Position numbers and translations under genes: made by a program. From JABWCE01 sp964617955 (GTDB taxonomy: Bacteria > Bacteroidota > Bacteroidia > NS11-12g > UBA9320), in contig CAZTXB010000005.1 in the NCBI GenBank assembly GCA_964617955.1, positions 1 to 64,000 of the forward strand: DNA of 64,000 bases, written 5' to 3'. The notes under the pieces were generated by a model. That model was not told where the DNA came from. It did no database searches and worked only from the letters and a program-made list of their open reading frames with translations. Below, piece by piece: positions 32,113-41,219 of the stretch (its first letter is position 1; each line of letters starts with the position of its first letter).

Positions 32113-34863
32113 CTAAAAAGAAACCCCTAAACGGTATCCAAAGTATCCTATTTCTTTGCCAGCATTGGCATATAAACCGGCGTGCATAAACTTGTAACTA
32201 ACCGTTGCCCCTAATCTTAAATAAGTGGTTTTATCCATTACATCGTTCCCATTAATGGAATTGTTGTTTTTGGATAGGCCATAACTGTAGATAGCCTCCG
32301 GCGCAATGACAAAGCCCTTGTACGGTAACAAAAGTCGCGCGCCGACAGGCACATTGATATGGAAATAATCTTCCGTACCCGTTTTACTTTTGGCGAAGTA
32401 TTTTGATTCCAATCCTAAAATGAGGTTTAATGGCAGTCCTGTGATTTCTTTCATTTTTATCATATTAAGATAGGTGTAACCTGCGCCGAATTGCGCCAAA
32501 TCTGGATTCCTAAAGTAGTATTCAAAATGGTGTTCGTGCAATTTCTTCTTTTTTACCAAAATCATAGATGCACCTTGCGATTGTTTATCTAAACTGTTGT
32601 AATTAAAATTAATAAGGCTAAAGTTAACCTGTTTAAAAATATTCTCTTTTATCGTTAATTGATCTTTGTCGAACCATTTGTTCCATGAGCTAGACTTGGT
32701 TGGTTTATAGGTCTTTTCCGGAACATACTTGGGTTTATAGCTTTCGCTGTTACAGTCACTTCCTGAAGGAAGCCCACCTTTGCGCGCCGCAGCCTGAAGT
32801 ATGGGCAACATTTCTCCTTTTTTTGCGACGGTTTGGGGCTCAATGTCCTTTTTCTTCTTGTCGGCATCTGTTACAACATCTGCTCCCTCTTTGTCGGCTG
32901 TAAGTTTTAGAATTTTCACTTCAACTCTTCTGTTGAGCTGTCTACCTTCAGCAGTGGCATTGGGCGCTACAGGTACTTTTTCGCCATATCCTACCGCTAC
33001 TAACCTGTTTGTTGAAATTCCCTTCTCTACAAGATAGTTCTTAACCGACTCTACCCTTTGTTGTGAAAGGTTTTGATTGGCTTCATCACTTCCTATGCTA
33101 TCGGTATGCCCACCTAACTCTATAACAATTTCACTGTTTTTCATAATTTCAACCAGCTTGTCGAGTTCCTTTTTCGAATCTTCTTTTAAAATGGCCGAAC
33201 CCAATTCGAAAAATATATTTTTAAGTTCAAAGGTGGCGCCAATTTTAGCCCTTTTAACGTGAAAATCCCTTTGCATCGATAAATCTTCCTCCCCCTCTGT
33301 CATCCAACTGTATTTTGCCTGATAAATGAGTTTATCCATTTCCGCTATTGCAGATCTATACTCCTTCAATACTCTCTCATAATTTTCAAACGTTTCTCTC
33401 AAATTCTCTGAATTTGAATTATTCAAATCTTGAATTTTAATATTGCAGGCGTCTAAATTTAACTTTAACTGATCGAGCCTGGTTCTTTGCAGGGTTATTT
33501 TTTGTTGAAAAGTGTAGCGCTTCCTGTATTTGTCCGGGTCAGTTAAATCAATAATCTCTGAATAATACAAGAACCCCTTCATATCAATTATGGCGAGATA
33601 CTTTTTGTTTAAGGGCAATGAAGCACTGTAATATCCATTTTCAGGATTGCTGGTCGACTTGGTCACTTCCTTATTGGTTTCCATGTCAACAAATCTGATG
33701 TTGACCTCAGCTGCTGAATCTTTTTCATTGGTTACAAATCCGTATAGCTTAAATAGCTGCTCAGGACGCATGGAATATGGCATCAAAAACTTGTAAATAT
33801 CGCTTTTGCCATAGCCTTCAGGTGATCCATCTCTTACCACATAGGCCATTTTTCCTGAGGCGGGAATAGACAAATCCTGATCGTTATCAAGGGTGTTGAT
33901 GTATTTTCCCATATTGATAGGTTCACTCCAATTGGTCCATGAATCATCAAGTCTTCGGCTAACAAATATGTCATTTCCACCAAATCCAAAATGCCCATCG
34001 GATGAAAAGTAAAGGGTCTTGTTGTCGGCCGCGATAAATGGAAATTTTTCGGCGCCGGATGTATTGACTGTCTTGCCTAAGCTAATGGGCTTACTCCAGC
34101 CTGTTTCGCTCAAAAAGGTTACATACAAATCTGCCCCATTTCCATCGCCCATATCGGTGGTGTAAATGAGGGTTTTACCATCGGAGCCTATGCAGGCCAA
34201 AGACTCCCATCGTTTGGTATTGATGGTGCCTCCCAGATTGCAAGGTGGCGTCCAACCATTTTCTGTCTTCACTGAATAAAACAAATCGCCGCTGCCAAAT
34301 GAACCATTGTAATTACCAAAAACGATGGCAACCTTTTCGTCAGGCGATATGGCCAAAAGCCCTTCATTACTTGGGGTATTTAATACGGTGAGAGGTTGGG
34401 GTGCTCCCCATTCGCCTTTTTCGTTTAGAGTGGAATACCAAATTTCTTCGCCTCCCTTCCCTCCCGGGCGGTCGCCGGAAATGAAGTAAAGGGTTTTGCC
34501 GTCTTGTAAAATACGGGGTAAAAATTCCGTCGCCGAAGTATTGATTGTTAATCCAATGTTTTCGACTTTGACTTTTTCGTCATTTCGTTCGAGCAGGCTT
34601 ATGTATTTATCTGCGACGGTCTTATCCGCTAAAGGGTCCTTTTCCTTATACATTTTCATGGCGTCGATCGCTTTTTCAAATTCTTGCAAGGCGAAATAAG
34701 ATTTCGCCAAATTCAGATACAGGGAGGGCTTGCTAATGGCCTCTCGCTCATAAGCAAAAACAGCCCTTTGATAATCTTTGTCTTGAAAATACTTGTCACC
34801 GCTTTGTCCCTTTAATCCAGAAACACTTGCGAACAGCGTTAATAGTAAGATAATTTTTTTCAT
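32113..34863 (-). CDS. PorE-like protein (TPR, PD40 propeller, CRD, OmpA) with an added C-terminal barrel-like domain
   Basis: 916 aa from the ATG at 34863, which opens a signal peptide (KKIILLLTLFASVSGLKGQ); an upstream in-frame ATG at 34905 is less likely. Domains: TPR (25-95), PD40/WD40-like propeller (100-365, repeats such as DNKTLYFSSDGHFGFGGNDIF), a carboxypeptidase-regulatory-like domain (370-440), helical linker (450-540), OmpA peptidoglycan-binding domain (545-650, GGHTDSIGSDEANQNLSQQR with D588 and R603). The order TPR-PD40-CRD-OmpA is that of T9SS PorE. Residues 725-916 are extra: amphipathic strands ending in YFGYRLGVSF, like an outer-membrane barrel. Other T9SS genes are not in the window. 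Confidence 0.88.
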   Translation of the reverse strand: MKKIILLLTLFASVSGLKGQSGDKYFQDKDYQRAVFAYEREAISKPSLYLNLAKSYFALQEFEKAIDAMKMYKEKDPLADKTVADKYISLLERNDEKVKVENIGLTINTSATEFLPRILQDGKTLYFISGDRPGGKGGEEIWYSTLNEKGEWGAPQPLTVLNTPSNEGLLAISPDEKVAIVFGNYNGSFGSGDLFYSVKTENGWTPPCNLGGTINTKRWESLACIGSDGKTLIYTTDMGDGNGADLYVTFLSETGWSKPISLGKTVNTSGAEKFPFIAADNKTLYFSSDGHFGFGGNDIFVSRRLDDSWTNWSEPINMGKYINTLDNDQDLSIPASGKMAYVVRDGSPEGYGKSDIYKFLMPYSMRPEQLFKLYGFVTNEKDSAAEVNIRFVDMETNKEVTKSTSNPENGYYSASLPLNKKYLAIIDMKGFLYYSEIIDLTDPDKYRKRYTFQQKITLQRTRLDQLKLNLDACNIKIQDLNNSNSENLRETFENYERVLKEYRSAIAEMDKLIYQAKYSWMTEGEEDLSMQRDFHVKRAKIGATFELKNIFFELGSAILKEDSKKELDKLVEIMKNSEIVIELGGHTDSIGSDEANQNLSQQRVESVKNYLVEKGISTNRLVAVGYGEKVPVAPNATAEGRQLNRRVEVKILKLTADKEGADVVTDADKKKKDIEPQTVAKKGEMLPILQAAARKGGLPSGSDCNSESYKPKYVPEKTYKPTKSSSWNKWFDKDQLTIKENIFKQVNFSLINFNYNSLDKQSQGASMILVKKKKLHEHHFEYYFRNPDLAQFGAGYTYLNMIKMKEITGLPLNLILGLESKYFAKSKTGTEDYFHINVPVGARLLLPYKGFVIAPEAIYSYGLSKNNNSINGNDVMDKTTYLRLGATVSYKFMHAGLYANAGKEIGYFGYRLGVSF

Positions 34864-34940
34864 GGTTCTAATCTTTTCTTTTATTGGGTTAGGTAATAAA
34901 TTCATCTAACATACTTAGAACGGGTGTTAGGTAAACGGTA

Positions 34941-34948
34941 CAAAAATA
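34941..34948 (-). promoter_or_regulatory. Promoter -7 element for the PorE-like gene
   Basis: The minus strand reads TATTTTTG, fitting TAnnTTTG, 77 nt upstream of the ATG at 34863. Confidence 0.45.
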
Positions 34949-34987
34949 GAATTATCCGCGACTATTATCTAAATGATTAAAATCAGG

Positions 34988-34995
34988 TAAGTTTG
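34988..34995 (+). promoter_or_regulatory. Promoter -7 element for the MFS gene
   Basis: TAAGTTTG fits TAnnTTTG but its last base is the first base of the GTG that opens the MFS frame. If used, translation must begin downstream, for example at the TTG at 35010. Confidence 0.45.
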
Positions 34996-36197
34996 TGGTT
35001 TACGATTTTTTGAAAACCTTAACACGCACGGTCTGGATTTTATCTTTTGTAAGCCTGTTTACCGACATGGCCAGCGAAATGCTTTATCCCATTATGCCTA
35101 TTTACCTTAAGAGTATTGGATTCTCGGTTCTTTTAATTGGAGTGCTTGAGGGCATTGCCGAAGCCGTTACAGGTTTAACCAAGGGTTATTTCGGGCGTTT
35201 GTCGGATCAAACGTTACAAAGGGCAAAATTTGTTCAATTCGGGTATTTGCTAAGCGCCGTTTCTAAACCCTTAATGGCCCTTTTTAGACAGCCCTTATGG
35301 GTCCTGGGAGCAAGAAGTTTGGACAGGCTCGGAAAAGGCGTTCGCACCGCTGCAAGAGATGCCATACTCTCTGATGAAGCCACACCACAAACCAAGGGAA
35401 AGGTGTTCGGTTTCCATCGATCGATGGACACCACGGGGGCAGTTTTAGGGCCACTTTTTGCCTTGATCTTTTTGGTATTCTACCCTCAGCAGTATACCAT
35501 CCTGTTTTTTCTGGCCTTTATACCCGGCATGCTTTCCGTTGGGGCATCGCTTCTTCTTCGAGACAAAAAGATACCCAAGCCTCTAAATAGCAAACCCAAG
35601 GTATCCTTCTTTGACTTTATGTCGTATTGGAAAGAAGGAGGCTTAGCCTACCGGAAGCTGCTCATAGGATTGTTGTTTTTCACCCTCTTGAACAGTTCAG
35701 ATATCTTCCTGCTTCTGAAACTGAAGGATTCAGGTTTAAGCGACAGTTTTGCAATCGGAGCCTATATTTTTTACAATTTAATTTATGCCCTTTTGGCCTT
35801 TCCTATAGGGACAGCAGCCGATAGTCTTGGCCTAAAACCTACCTATATCCTGGGTATTTCAATGTTTGTGATTGTGTACTTGGGAATGACTTTTGTGGAT
35901 TCCCTTCCGGGTTTTCTGGTCCTATTTTTTCTCTATGGAGTCTATGCAGCAGCTACTGAGGGAATAAGTAAGGCCTGGATTACCAACATCTGCAATAAAA
36001 GTGATACCGCAACGGCCATTGGAACCTTTGCGAGCTTTCAAAGCATTTGTACCATGCTGGCGAGTTCTTTAACAGGTTTGATCTGGTACATATTCGGAGC
36101 CATGTGGGCCTTTGGGCTGAGCGCAGTTATGGCCAGTCTGGTGGTTTTCTATTTCATTTTTTTTATTGAAAAACCGGAAAACAGCACAGCAATCTGA
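34995..36197 (+). CDS. Major facilitator superfamily transporter
   Basis: 400-aa integral membrane protein with about 12 helices. The opening segment SFVSLFTDMASEMLYPIMPIYL and the loop LDRLGKGVRTAARDAIL with the following FGFHRSMDTTGAVLGP define a recognisable MFS subfamily often annotated as generic MFS transporter; the substrate is unknown. The open frame begins at a GTG (34995) inside a probable promoter element, so a start at TTG 35010 (MKTLTRTVWILS...) may be the real one. The gene ends 3 bp before a solitary MITE-end remnant. Confidence 0.88.
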   Translation: MVYDFLKTLTRTVWILSFVSLFTDMASEMLYPIMPIYLKSIGFSVLLIGVLEGIAEAVTGLTKGYFGRLSDQTLQRAKFVQFGYLLSAVSKPLMALFRQPLWVLGARSLDRLGKGVRTAARDAILSDEATPQTKGKVFGFHRSMDTTGAVLGPLFALIFLVFYPQQYTILFFLAFIPGMLSVGASLLLRDKKIPKPLNSKPKVSFFDFMSYWKEGGLAYRKLLIGLLFFTLLNSSDIFLLLKLKDSGLSDSFAIGAYIFYNLIYALLAFPIGTAADSLGLKPTYILGISMFVIVYLGMTFVDSLPGFLVLFFLYGVYAAATEGISKAWITNICNKSDTATAIGTFASFQSICTMLASSLTGLIWYIFGAMWAFGLSAVMASLVVFYFIFFIEKPENSTAI

Positions 36198-36200
36198 GCC

Positions 36201-36216
36201 CAGCAGGCCCTAGGTA
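36201..36216. repeat. Solitary MITE right-end remnant
   Basis: CAGCAGGCCC (36201-36210) followed by TAGGTA (36211-36216) matches the right terminus of the 235-bp element plus a TAnnTA target sequence. No left end or body is present. It lies 3 nt after the MFS stop codon. Confidence 0.5.
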
Positions 36217-36271
36217 ATGAGAGGCTACTTGTGATGGTTTATAGCACCACTTCTTTAGAATCTAAAAACGC

Positions 36272-37609
36272 TTACTTTAAGAAGAAACGCCGATACGCTT
36301 CCTTTCCAGGCCCGGCGATTTTTAAAATGTATATTCCAGAGGGCCATCCACCCAGGTCCAATTCAACGCTATCGTTGTTTGGTGAATAATTAGATTGAAA
36401 CACCTCGATTCCAAGCGGATTAAAAATTTGAATTTTGGATTTGTCCGGCCATTCCCCTTGAATTTTTAATTTCACTTTGCCGTCTGCAGGATTTGGATAA
36501 ATGGTAATGGCCTCGGAATATTTGAGTTTTTCCTGAATTCCGCTCGCGCTGCACATCACCTTTTTCAATAACATAAAAATCGTGTCATTCATCAAGAATG
36601 GTACCTCATTGCCATCAGGGGCATTTCCCATCCTGATGACCACCAGATTTTGGGAGGGTACAACATTCATAAATTGGCCATTTTTTCCCATAGCCGAATA
36701 CATGTCGTCCGGCGCATTTGGATTCAGAGAGCCTTTAATGACCCACTGTAAGCCAGGCACCATATAGTTTTTCTGCCCGTTGAGCCAGGTCAAGTACCCA
36801 TACGAGTGATTGAGCGTTTGTGAAGAGTGTATCATCTGCCTGAAGTAAGCAGTATCGCTAAGCACCTTGAGCCCATTCCATTGCCCTTTACTGAGCATTA
36901 ACAAGCCAAATCGAGCCATGGATCTTGGGGTGCTAAAAAACACATTGTCATAACCAAGCTTAATGAACAAGCCCTTTATTCCGGTGGGGGTCCCAATTTT
37001 TAAAGAGATGTAATTGTTCAGGCTTTTTCCGGTGGCGGTCTCCAACACTTTGTCCAATAAGGTGTATGGGGCATTATGGTAAGCCCATCGCTTTCCGGCG
37101 TCGCTTAAATATTGAAGACATGTGTCTAAGGTACAATGGTTATCAGGTATGCCGTCGTCCAATCCTGTGGTCATGCTCAGTTGATTTTTAATGGTAATCA
37201 ATGCTTCTTTTTCAGGTGCCCCTTCTGTCCAACCAACGCCTAGATATTTCGACGACTTATCATCTATTGAGAGTAAACCATCCTGCTGGGCAATGCCCAC
37301 CGTAAAGCCGGTGAGGGTTTTGCCCGCTGATGCCCAGTACCAAATACTGTCGGCTATAAATTTATCAAAGTATTTTTCAATAATGATTTTGCCATCTTTC
37401 AATACAATAAAGGCTTTTGTATTCTTGGCTTTTAAATAGTTGTGTAAGGTCGGTATTTTATCTCGGCACCAACCTTGCGATTCGAGCGACAAAGTATCCC
37501 AAACCGGTCCGCTTGTCGGTGGGAAATAGAGCGTCTGGCATCGGACCTTAACTTCACGGCCAAAGGTAAGTAAGCTCAGTGCTGCAAATAATCTTATACT
37601 TTTCTTCAT
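36272..37609 (-). CDS. Secreted serine hydrolase (class C beta-lactamase-like) with T9SS sorting domain
   Basis: About 445 aa from the ATG at 37609, whose ATGA overlap with the upstream WG-repeat gene supports this start. Signal peptide (IRLFAALSLLTFG). The beta-lactamase/penicillin-binding fold shows the SxxK motif S94-A-G-K97 and the Tyr motif Y177-H-N179. Residues from about 370 form a type A T9SS C-terminal domain (ITIYPNPADGKVKLKIQ, IFNPLGIEVFQSN, WPSGIYILKIAG). Likely an extracellular esterase or peptidase rather than a resistance enzyme; the substrate is unknown. Confidence 0.9.
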   Translation of the reverse strand: MKKSIRLFAALSLLTFGREVKVRCQTLYFPPTSGPVWDTLSLESQGWCRDKIPTLHNYLKAKNTKAFIVLKDGKIIIEKYFDKFIADSIWYWASAGKTLTGFTVGIAQQDGLLSIDDKSSKYLGVGWTEGAPEKEALITIKNQLSMTTGLDDGIPDNHCTLDTCLQYLSDAGKRWAYHNAPYTLLDKVLETATGKSLNNYISLKIGTPTGIKGLFIKLGYDNVFFSTPRSMARFGLLMLSKGQWNGLKVLSDTAYFRQMIHSSQTLNHSYGYLTWLNGQKNYMVPGLQWVIKGSLNPNAPDDMYSAMGKNGQFMNVVPSQNLVVIRMGNAPDGNEVPFLMNDTIFMLLKKVMCSASGIQEKLKYSEAITIYPNPADGKVKLKIQGEWPDKSKIQIFNPLGIEVFQSNYSPNNDSVELDLGGWPSGIYILKIAGPGKEAYRRFFLK

Positions 37610-38664
37610 TCTTTCTCCATTTTCCATATCACTTTACCTTTTCGGTCCAGGTAACCAAAAACACCTTCCTCTACGTAACATGGTACCAATCCATTTCCAA
37701 AAACCATTGGGGCATACACATTGTAATAGGAGTGAATTTTAAATGGAATGAGTTGTACGCCTTTGGCACTGATAAAACCCCACTTTTCCTCTAAAAAAGG
37801 CCCTTTTGATACTGCAGCCAATCCATGTAAAAACTGCTCTGCACCATTAAATTGAGGCTCAATAACCCAATCCCCTGTTAAGTTAATATAGCCATATAAG
37901 CTGTCCTTTTTAGCAGGGGCCAGGCCCTCCGAAAATTTCCCTATAAATGACCACTCATATTTCAATATCTGTTTCCCGGTTTTGTCGATTAGCCCGTATT
38001 TTTCTCCATTCTGCACAGCTACATAACCGCTGCTGAAGTTTTTATCTGAAAAATCATATTCTCCCCCTATTTTAAAGGTCCCTCCAATTTCATAAGTGGG
38101 TTCGATGGCCCATTCACCCTTGGCATTGATGTAACCATAAAACTGGCCATCTTTTGAGGCCATGCAAAGTCCTTCGTTAAATTCACCAGCCTTTTCAAAC
38201 TCGGGCTGTATGACCGTATCGCCCCGACTGTTAATAAAGCCGTAAGTCGAGAATAATCCATGCTCCTGCTTAAATCGCGCCAAGCCATCGTGATACATAA
38301 ACGGTTTGGCATACATAGGTTCCACCACCATTTCCCCTCTTGCATTAATTACACCCCAATCTTCATCCAACATCACCGAAGCCAATCCTTCGCTAAAATT
38401 ATAGGCAGCCTGATATTCTGCTTTAATAACCTCTTCGCCCTTTACATTGATATAACCCATAGCCTCACCAATTTGAACATAAGCCAAACCATCATAAAAC
38501 AAACCGGCTTGCTCGTATTTTGGTTTTAATACTTCCGTGCCCGTGGAGTCAATATAACCCCATAAATACCCGTGTTTAAAGGGATAAAGTGCCTGAGCTT
38601 CCGAATAATAACCTGCATAAAACAGAAGCAGGGTTAAACTGGTTTTTATCATTTTTATCATCAT
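37606..38664 (-). CDS. Secreted WG-repeat protein
   Basis: 352 aa: signal peptide (TSLTLLLFYAGYYSEAQ) then about seven to eight WG (KWG-type) repeats of about 45 residues, for example YGYINAKGEWAIEPTYEIGG, WGVINARGEMVVEPMYAKP and YGYINLTGDWVIEPQFNG. Such repeats form beta-rich surface domains of unknown role. Its stop overlaps the start of the serine hydrolase gene by 4 bp (ATGA), so the two are translationally coupled and probably work together outside the cell. Confidence 0.88.
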   Translation of the reverse strand: MMIKMIKTSLTLLLFYAGYYSEAQALYPFKHGYLWGYIDSTGTEVLKPKYEQAGLFYDGLAYVQIGEAMGYINVKGEEVIKAEYQAAYNFSEGLASVMLDEDWGVINARGEMVVEPMYAKPFMYHDGLARFKQEHGLFSTYGFINSRGDTVIQPEFEKAGEFNEGLCMASKDGQFYGYINAKGEWAIEPTYEIGGTFKIGGEYDFSDKNFSSGYVAVQNGEKYGLIDKTGKQILKYEWSFIGKFSEGLAPAKKDSLYGYINLTGDWVIEPQFNGAEQFLHGLAAVSKGPFLEEKWGFISAKGVQLIPFKIHSYYNVYAPMVFGNGLVPCYVEEGVFGYLDRKGKVIWKMEKE

Positions 38665-38867
38665 GCGTTGAGGTTGTAAAGTTAAAATTTATAGTAAATA
38701 ATTCTATTTATTAGATTGCAAGTCTAAAGGTTAGAAAGGAAAATATAGAAAACGATTGGACCTTGTGGTAGAAAAGTGGTCTTTCTTTAGTAGGCCATTT
38801 GAGTCATTAACCCAAGAGTTGGAAATATGATTTATTTTTTGTTTACTTTGAGTAAAATTTATTGCGT

Positions 38868-41006
38868 ATGAAACAACTTTATGTTACCTTCCTTTTGTGC
38901 TTAATTTTTATAGCCCCTCTCTTTGGCCAACGCACAGCGCTTTTTTTTGATGGCACCGATGACTATTTATCTGTTTCTGGAAACAGCAAGCTCAATGGTT
39001 TAAGCAATCTTACGCTTGAGACCTGGATATATACTGATAATTTCAACACTTCGCCCTGCGCCGATTGTGCCCCGATTATATGGAATCAGAACAATGGTTA
39101 CAGATTTGGCACCGGTAACACCAGACTGGTTAAATTTTCGTTATACAACGGAACCGCAGCAGTGACCCTTTCCAGTTCACTTTCGCTTGCAACCAATACC
39201 TGGCATCATATTGCCGGAACTTATGATGGATCTAAAATGAAAATATACGTTGACGGGGTAGCTACCGACTCTAACTCCTCGGCTTTTACAATTACCTATA
39301 CCTCTTCCACATCGGATATTTGGATTGCTGATCCCCAAACAGGCTGGGGTGGGATTCTCGAAGAAACAAGAATTTGGGACTATGCACGCTCTGCTGCTCA
39401 AATTAAAGAAGGTATGCGTAAAAACTATAAATCCGGTTTAAGCGGACTGGTCTTACACTTTGACTATGAAGATGGCACCGCTTATAAAAACAACAGCAGT
39501 GTATCTAAAGTCAATGACAGAACCTCCAATAAAAACCATGGTACCATTTACAATTTTAAATTAACAGATACGGTTTCAAACTTCGTCATTGGAAGGTCTT
39601 ACTGCGATACACCGGTTTATGCCAAACTCAACGCCAGTCAATGTGTGAAATACACCCTTCCTTCCAAAAAAAGAACGGTTACCACTTCTGGGACCTATAT
39701 GGATACCATCGTCTCGGTGAAAGGCTGCGATTCAATAATGACCATAAACGTGACGATACTAACGCCAACAAGTGGGACTACCTCCGTAAGTGCCTGCGAT
39801 TCGTTTCGAAATTCGTTGAATGGTTTGGTTTACAGGTATTCAGGAAAGTATGTGGCTACCTCACGCAATGCGGCAGGCTGTGATTCGGTTATAACCTTTA
39901 ATGTAACCATCTATAAAAAGGATACTACTGTATATAATTACAATGCCTGCAATAAAGTCATTCTAAAAAACGGGAAAACTGTAACTTCGACGGGTACATA
40001 CTACGACCAATTAAAAGGGAAAAATGGATGCGACAGCACTGTTGTTCACAAAGCAACCATTCGACACCAGTCGACCAGTAAGGCTACCCTTCGTTTTTGT
40101 CAGTTTGTGTTATGCCCGTCCACCAAAACAAAAGTGTTTTACAAAGCCGGTACCTATTATGATACTATCCCAAACAAAATTGGCTGCGATAGCGTAATTG
40201 AGTATACAGTAGTATCAAAATCCACAAGTAACACTCTTACTGTCACGTCTTGCTCTACCTATGTGAGCCCATCCAAAAAATATCAATATTCCAAAAGCGG
40301 AATATATCACGACACCTTATTTTCAGCAAATTATGAAAATTGTGACAGCTTTATCACCCTTAATTTAACCATAGCAAACCCTAAAGCGGAAAATCTTGAA
40401 GTAACGCGATGCAAGAGCTACGTGGTGCCTTCAGGCCAAAAAATAATTACCAGCAGTCAGGTAGTGAACGATAAAATAAAATCTACTTCCGGTTGCGACA
40501 GTATTCTTTACACAATTACGGTTACCATCAATGGACCGGATATGACCGTGTCTAAATCAGGTAACAAACTGATTTCAAATAATAGCAGCCCATCCTCTCA
40601 ATTCCAGTGGTTGGATTGCGATGCGGCCTATGCCAAAATATCGGGTGCGAACGCCAGAGAGTTCGCTCCTGTAAAGTCAGGAAAATACGCTGTTGAAATA
40701 AGGGACAATTCTTGTACCGACACGTCAAATTGTATCAATTTGGTACTTGGAAAAATTGCAACGATGAGAGAATTAAATGCTCAGTTTTTTCCAAACCCAA
40801 ATCATGGGGAGTTTACCATTGCAACAAGTGAAACCATACACTCTGTAAATATTCAGATCTACGATTTGCAAGGAAGGGTTTTGGAAGAGTGGGAGCTGAG
40901 AGATCTAAGTGACGTTAAATTCAAGACCCGGCTCAAGGCAGGATTATATCTGGTTAAACTTTCCTCTGCCGAAGGAATGACGAAATTTTGGATGGCTGTA
41001 AATTAG
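38868..41006 (+). CDS. Secreted LamG-domain protein with six GCDS repeats and T9SS sorting domain
   Basis: 712 aa from the ATG at 38868 (the upstream TTG at 38862 is disregarded). Signal peptide (QLYVTFLLCLIFIAPLFGQ), then a LamG/concanavalin-like domain (about 22-205, with FFDGTDDYLSVSG and WHHIAGTYDGSKMKIYVDG). Next come six tandem repeats of about 40-50 residues, each closing with a Cys-Asp-Ser element (GCDSIMTINVTI, GCDSVITFNVTI, GCDSTVVHKATI, GCDSVIEYTVVS, NCDSFITLNLTI, GCDSILYTITVTI). A type A T9SS domain ends the chain (FFPNPNHGEFTIATS, GLYLVKLSSAEG). Predicted cell-surface or released adhesin; ligand unknown. Confidence 0.9.
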   Translation: MKQLYVTFLLCLIFIAPLFGQRTALFFDGTDDYLSVSGNSKLNGLSNLTLETWIYTDNFNTSPCADCAPIIWNQNNGYRFGTGNTRLVKFSLYNGTAAVTLSSSLSLATNTWHHIAGTYDGSKMKIYVDGVATDSNSSAFTITYTSSTSDIWIADPQTGWGGILEETRIWDYARSAAQIKEGMRKNYKSGLSGLVLHFDYEDGTAYKNNSSVSKVNDRTSNKNHGTIYNFKLTDTVSNFVIGRSYCDTPVYAKLNASQCVKYTLPSKKRTVTTSGTYMDTIVSVKGCDSIMTINVTILTPTSGTTSVSACDSFRNSLNGLVYRYSGKYVATSRNAAGCDSVITFNVTIYKKDTTVYNYNACNKVILKNGKTVTSTGTYYDQLKGKNGCDSTVVHKATIRHQSTSKATLRFCQFVLCPSTKTKVFYKAGTYYDTIPNKIGCDSVIEYTVVSKSTSNTLTVTSCSTYVSPSKKYQYSKSGIYHDTLFSANYENCDSFITLNLTIANPKAENLEVTRCKSYVVPSGQKIITSSQVVNDKIKSTSGCDSILYTITVTINGPDMTVSKSGNKLISNNSSPSSQFQWLDCDAAYAKISGANAREFAPVKSGKYAVEIRDNSCTDTSNCINLVLGKIATMRELNAQFFPNPNHGEFTIATSETIHSVNIQIYDLQGRVLEEWELRDLSDVKFKTRLKAGLYLVKLSSAEGMTKFWMAVN

Positions 41007-41113
41007 GACCGACCTTATTTTGTGATTTTACCGATGTGATGAACCCTTTTTGGACCCCTTCATAGATTTTGTAAAAAAGAATGAATTGCTTCAACTGGTT
41101 TCGAAAAAAAAAT

Positions 41114-41121
41114 TAAATTTG
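41114..41121 (+). promoter_or_regulatory. Promoter -7 element for the tRNA region
   Basis: TAAATTTG fits TAnnTTTG. It lies upstream of the broken tRNA copy, not directly before the intact tRNA, so the transcript would start with the relic and continue into the real tRNA. Confidence 0.55.
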
Positions 41122-41136
41122 CACTCCTCAAATATT

Positions 41137-41213
41137 GGGCTCCCGATCGCTATCGGGACTCAGTTGGTTAGAGCACCTGATTCTCCCGATAACTATCGGA
41201 ACAGGTAGTAAAG
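41137..41213 (+). pseudogene. Broken tRNA copy with two palindromic inserts
   Basis: The segment follows the sequence of the intact tRNA downstream: GGGC (41137-41140), then a 22-nt identical block (41159-41180 = 41230-41251, D-arm to anticodon stem), then CAGGT (41202-41206). Where the intact tRNA has positions 5-10 and the anticodon loop, this copy has TCCCGATCGCTATCGGGA (41141-41158) and CCCGATAACTATCGGAA (41185-41201). Both inserts are TCCCGAT..ATCGGGA-type palindromes with 4-nt loops; the second has one mismatch. No anticodon, T-arm or acceptor 3' side remains. Confidence 0.8.
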
Positions 41214-41219
41214 TATATT

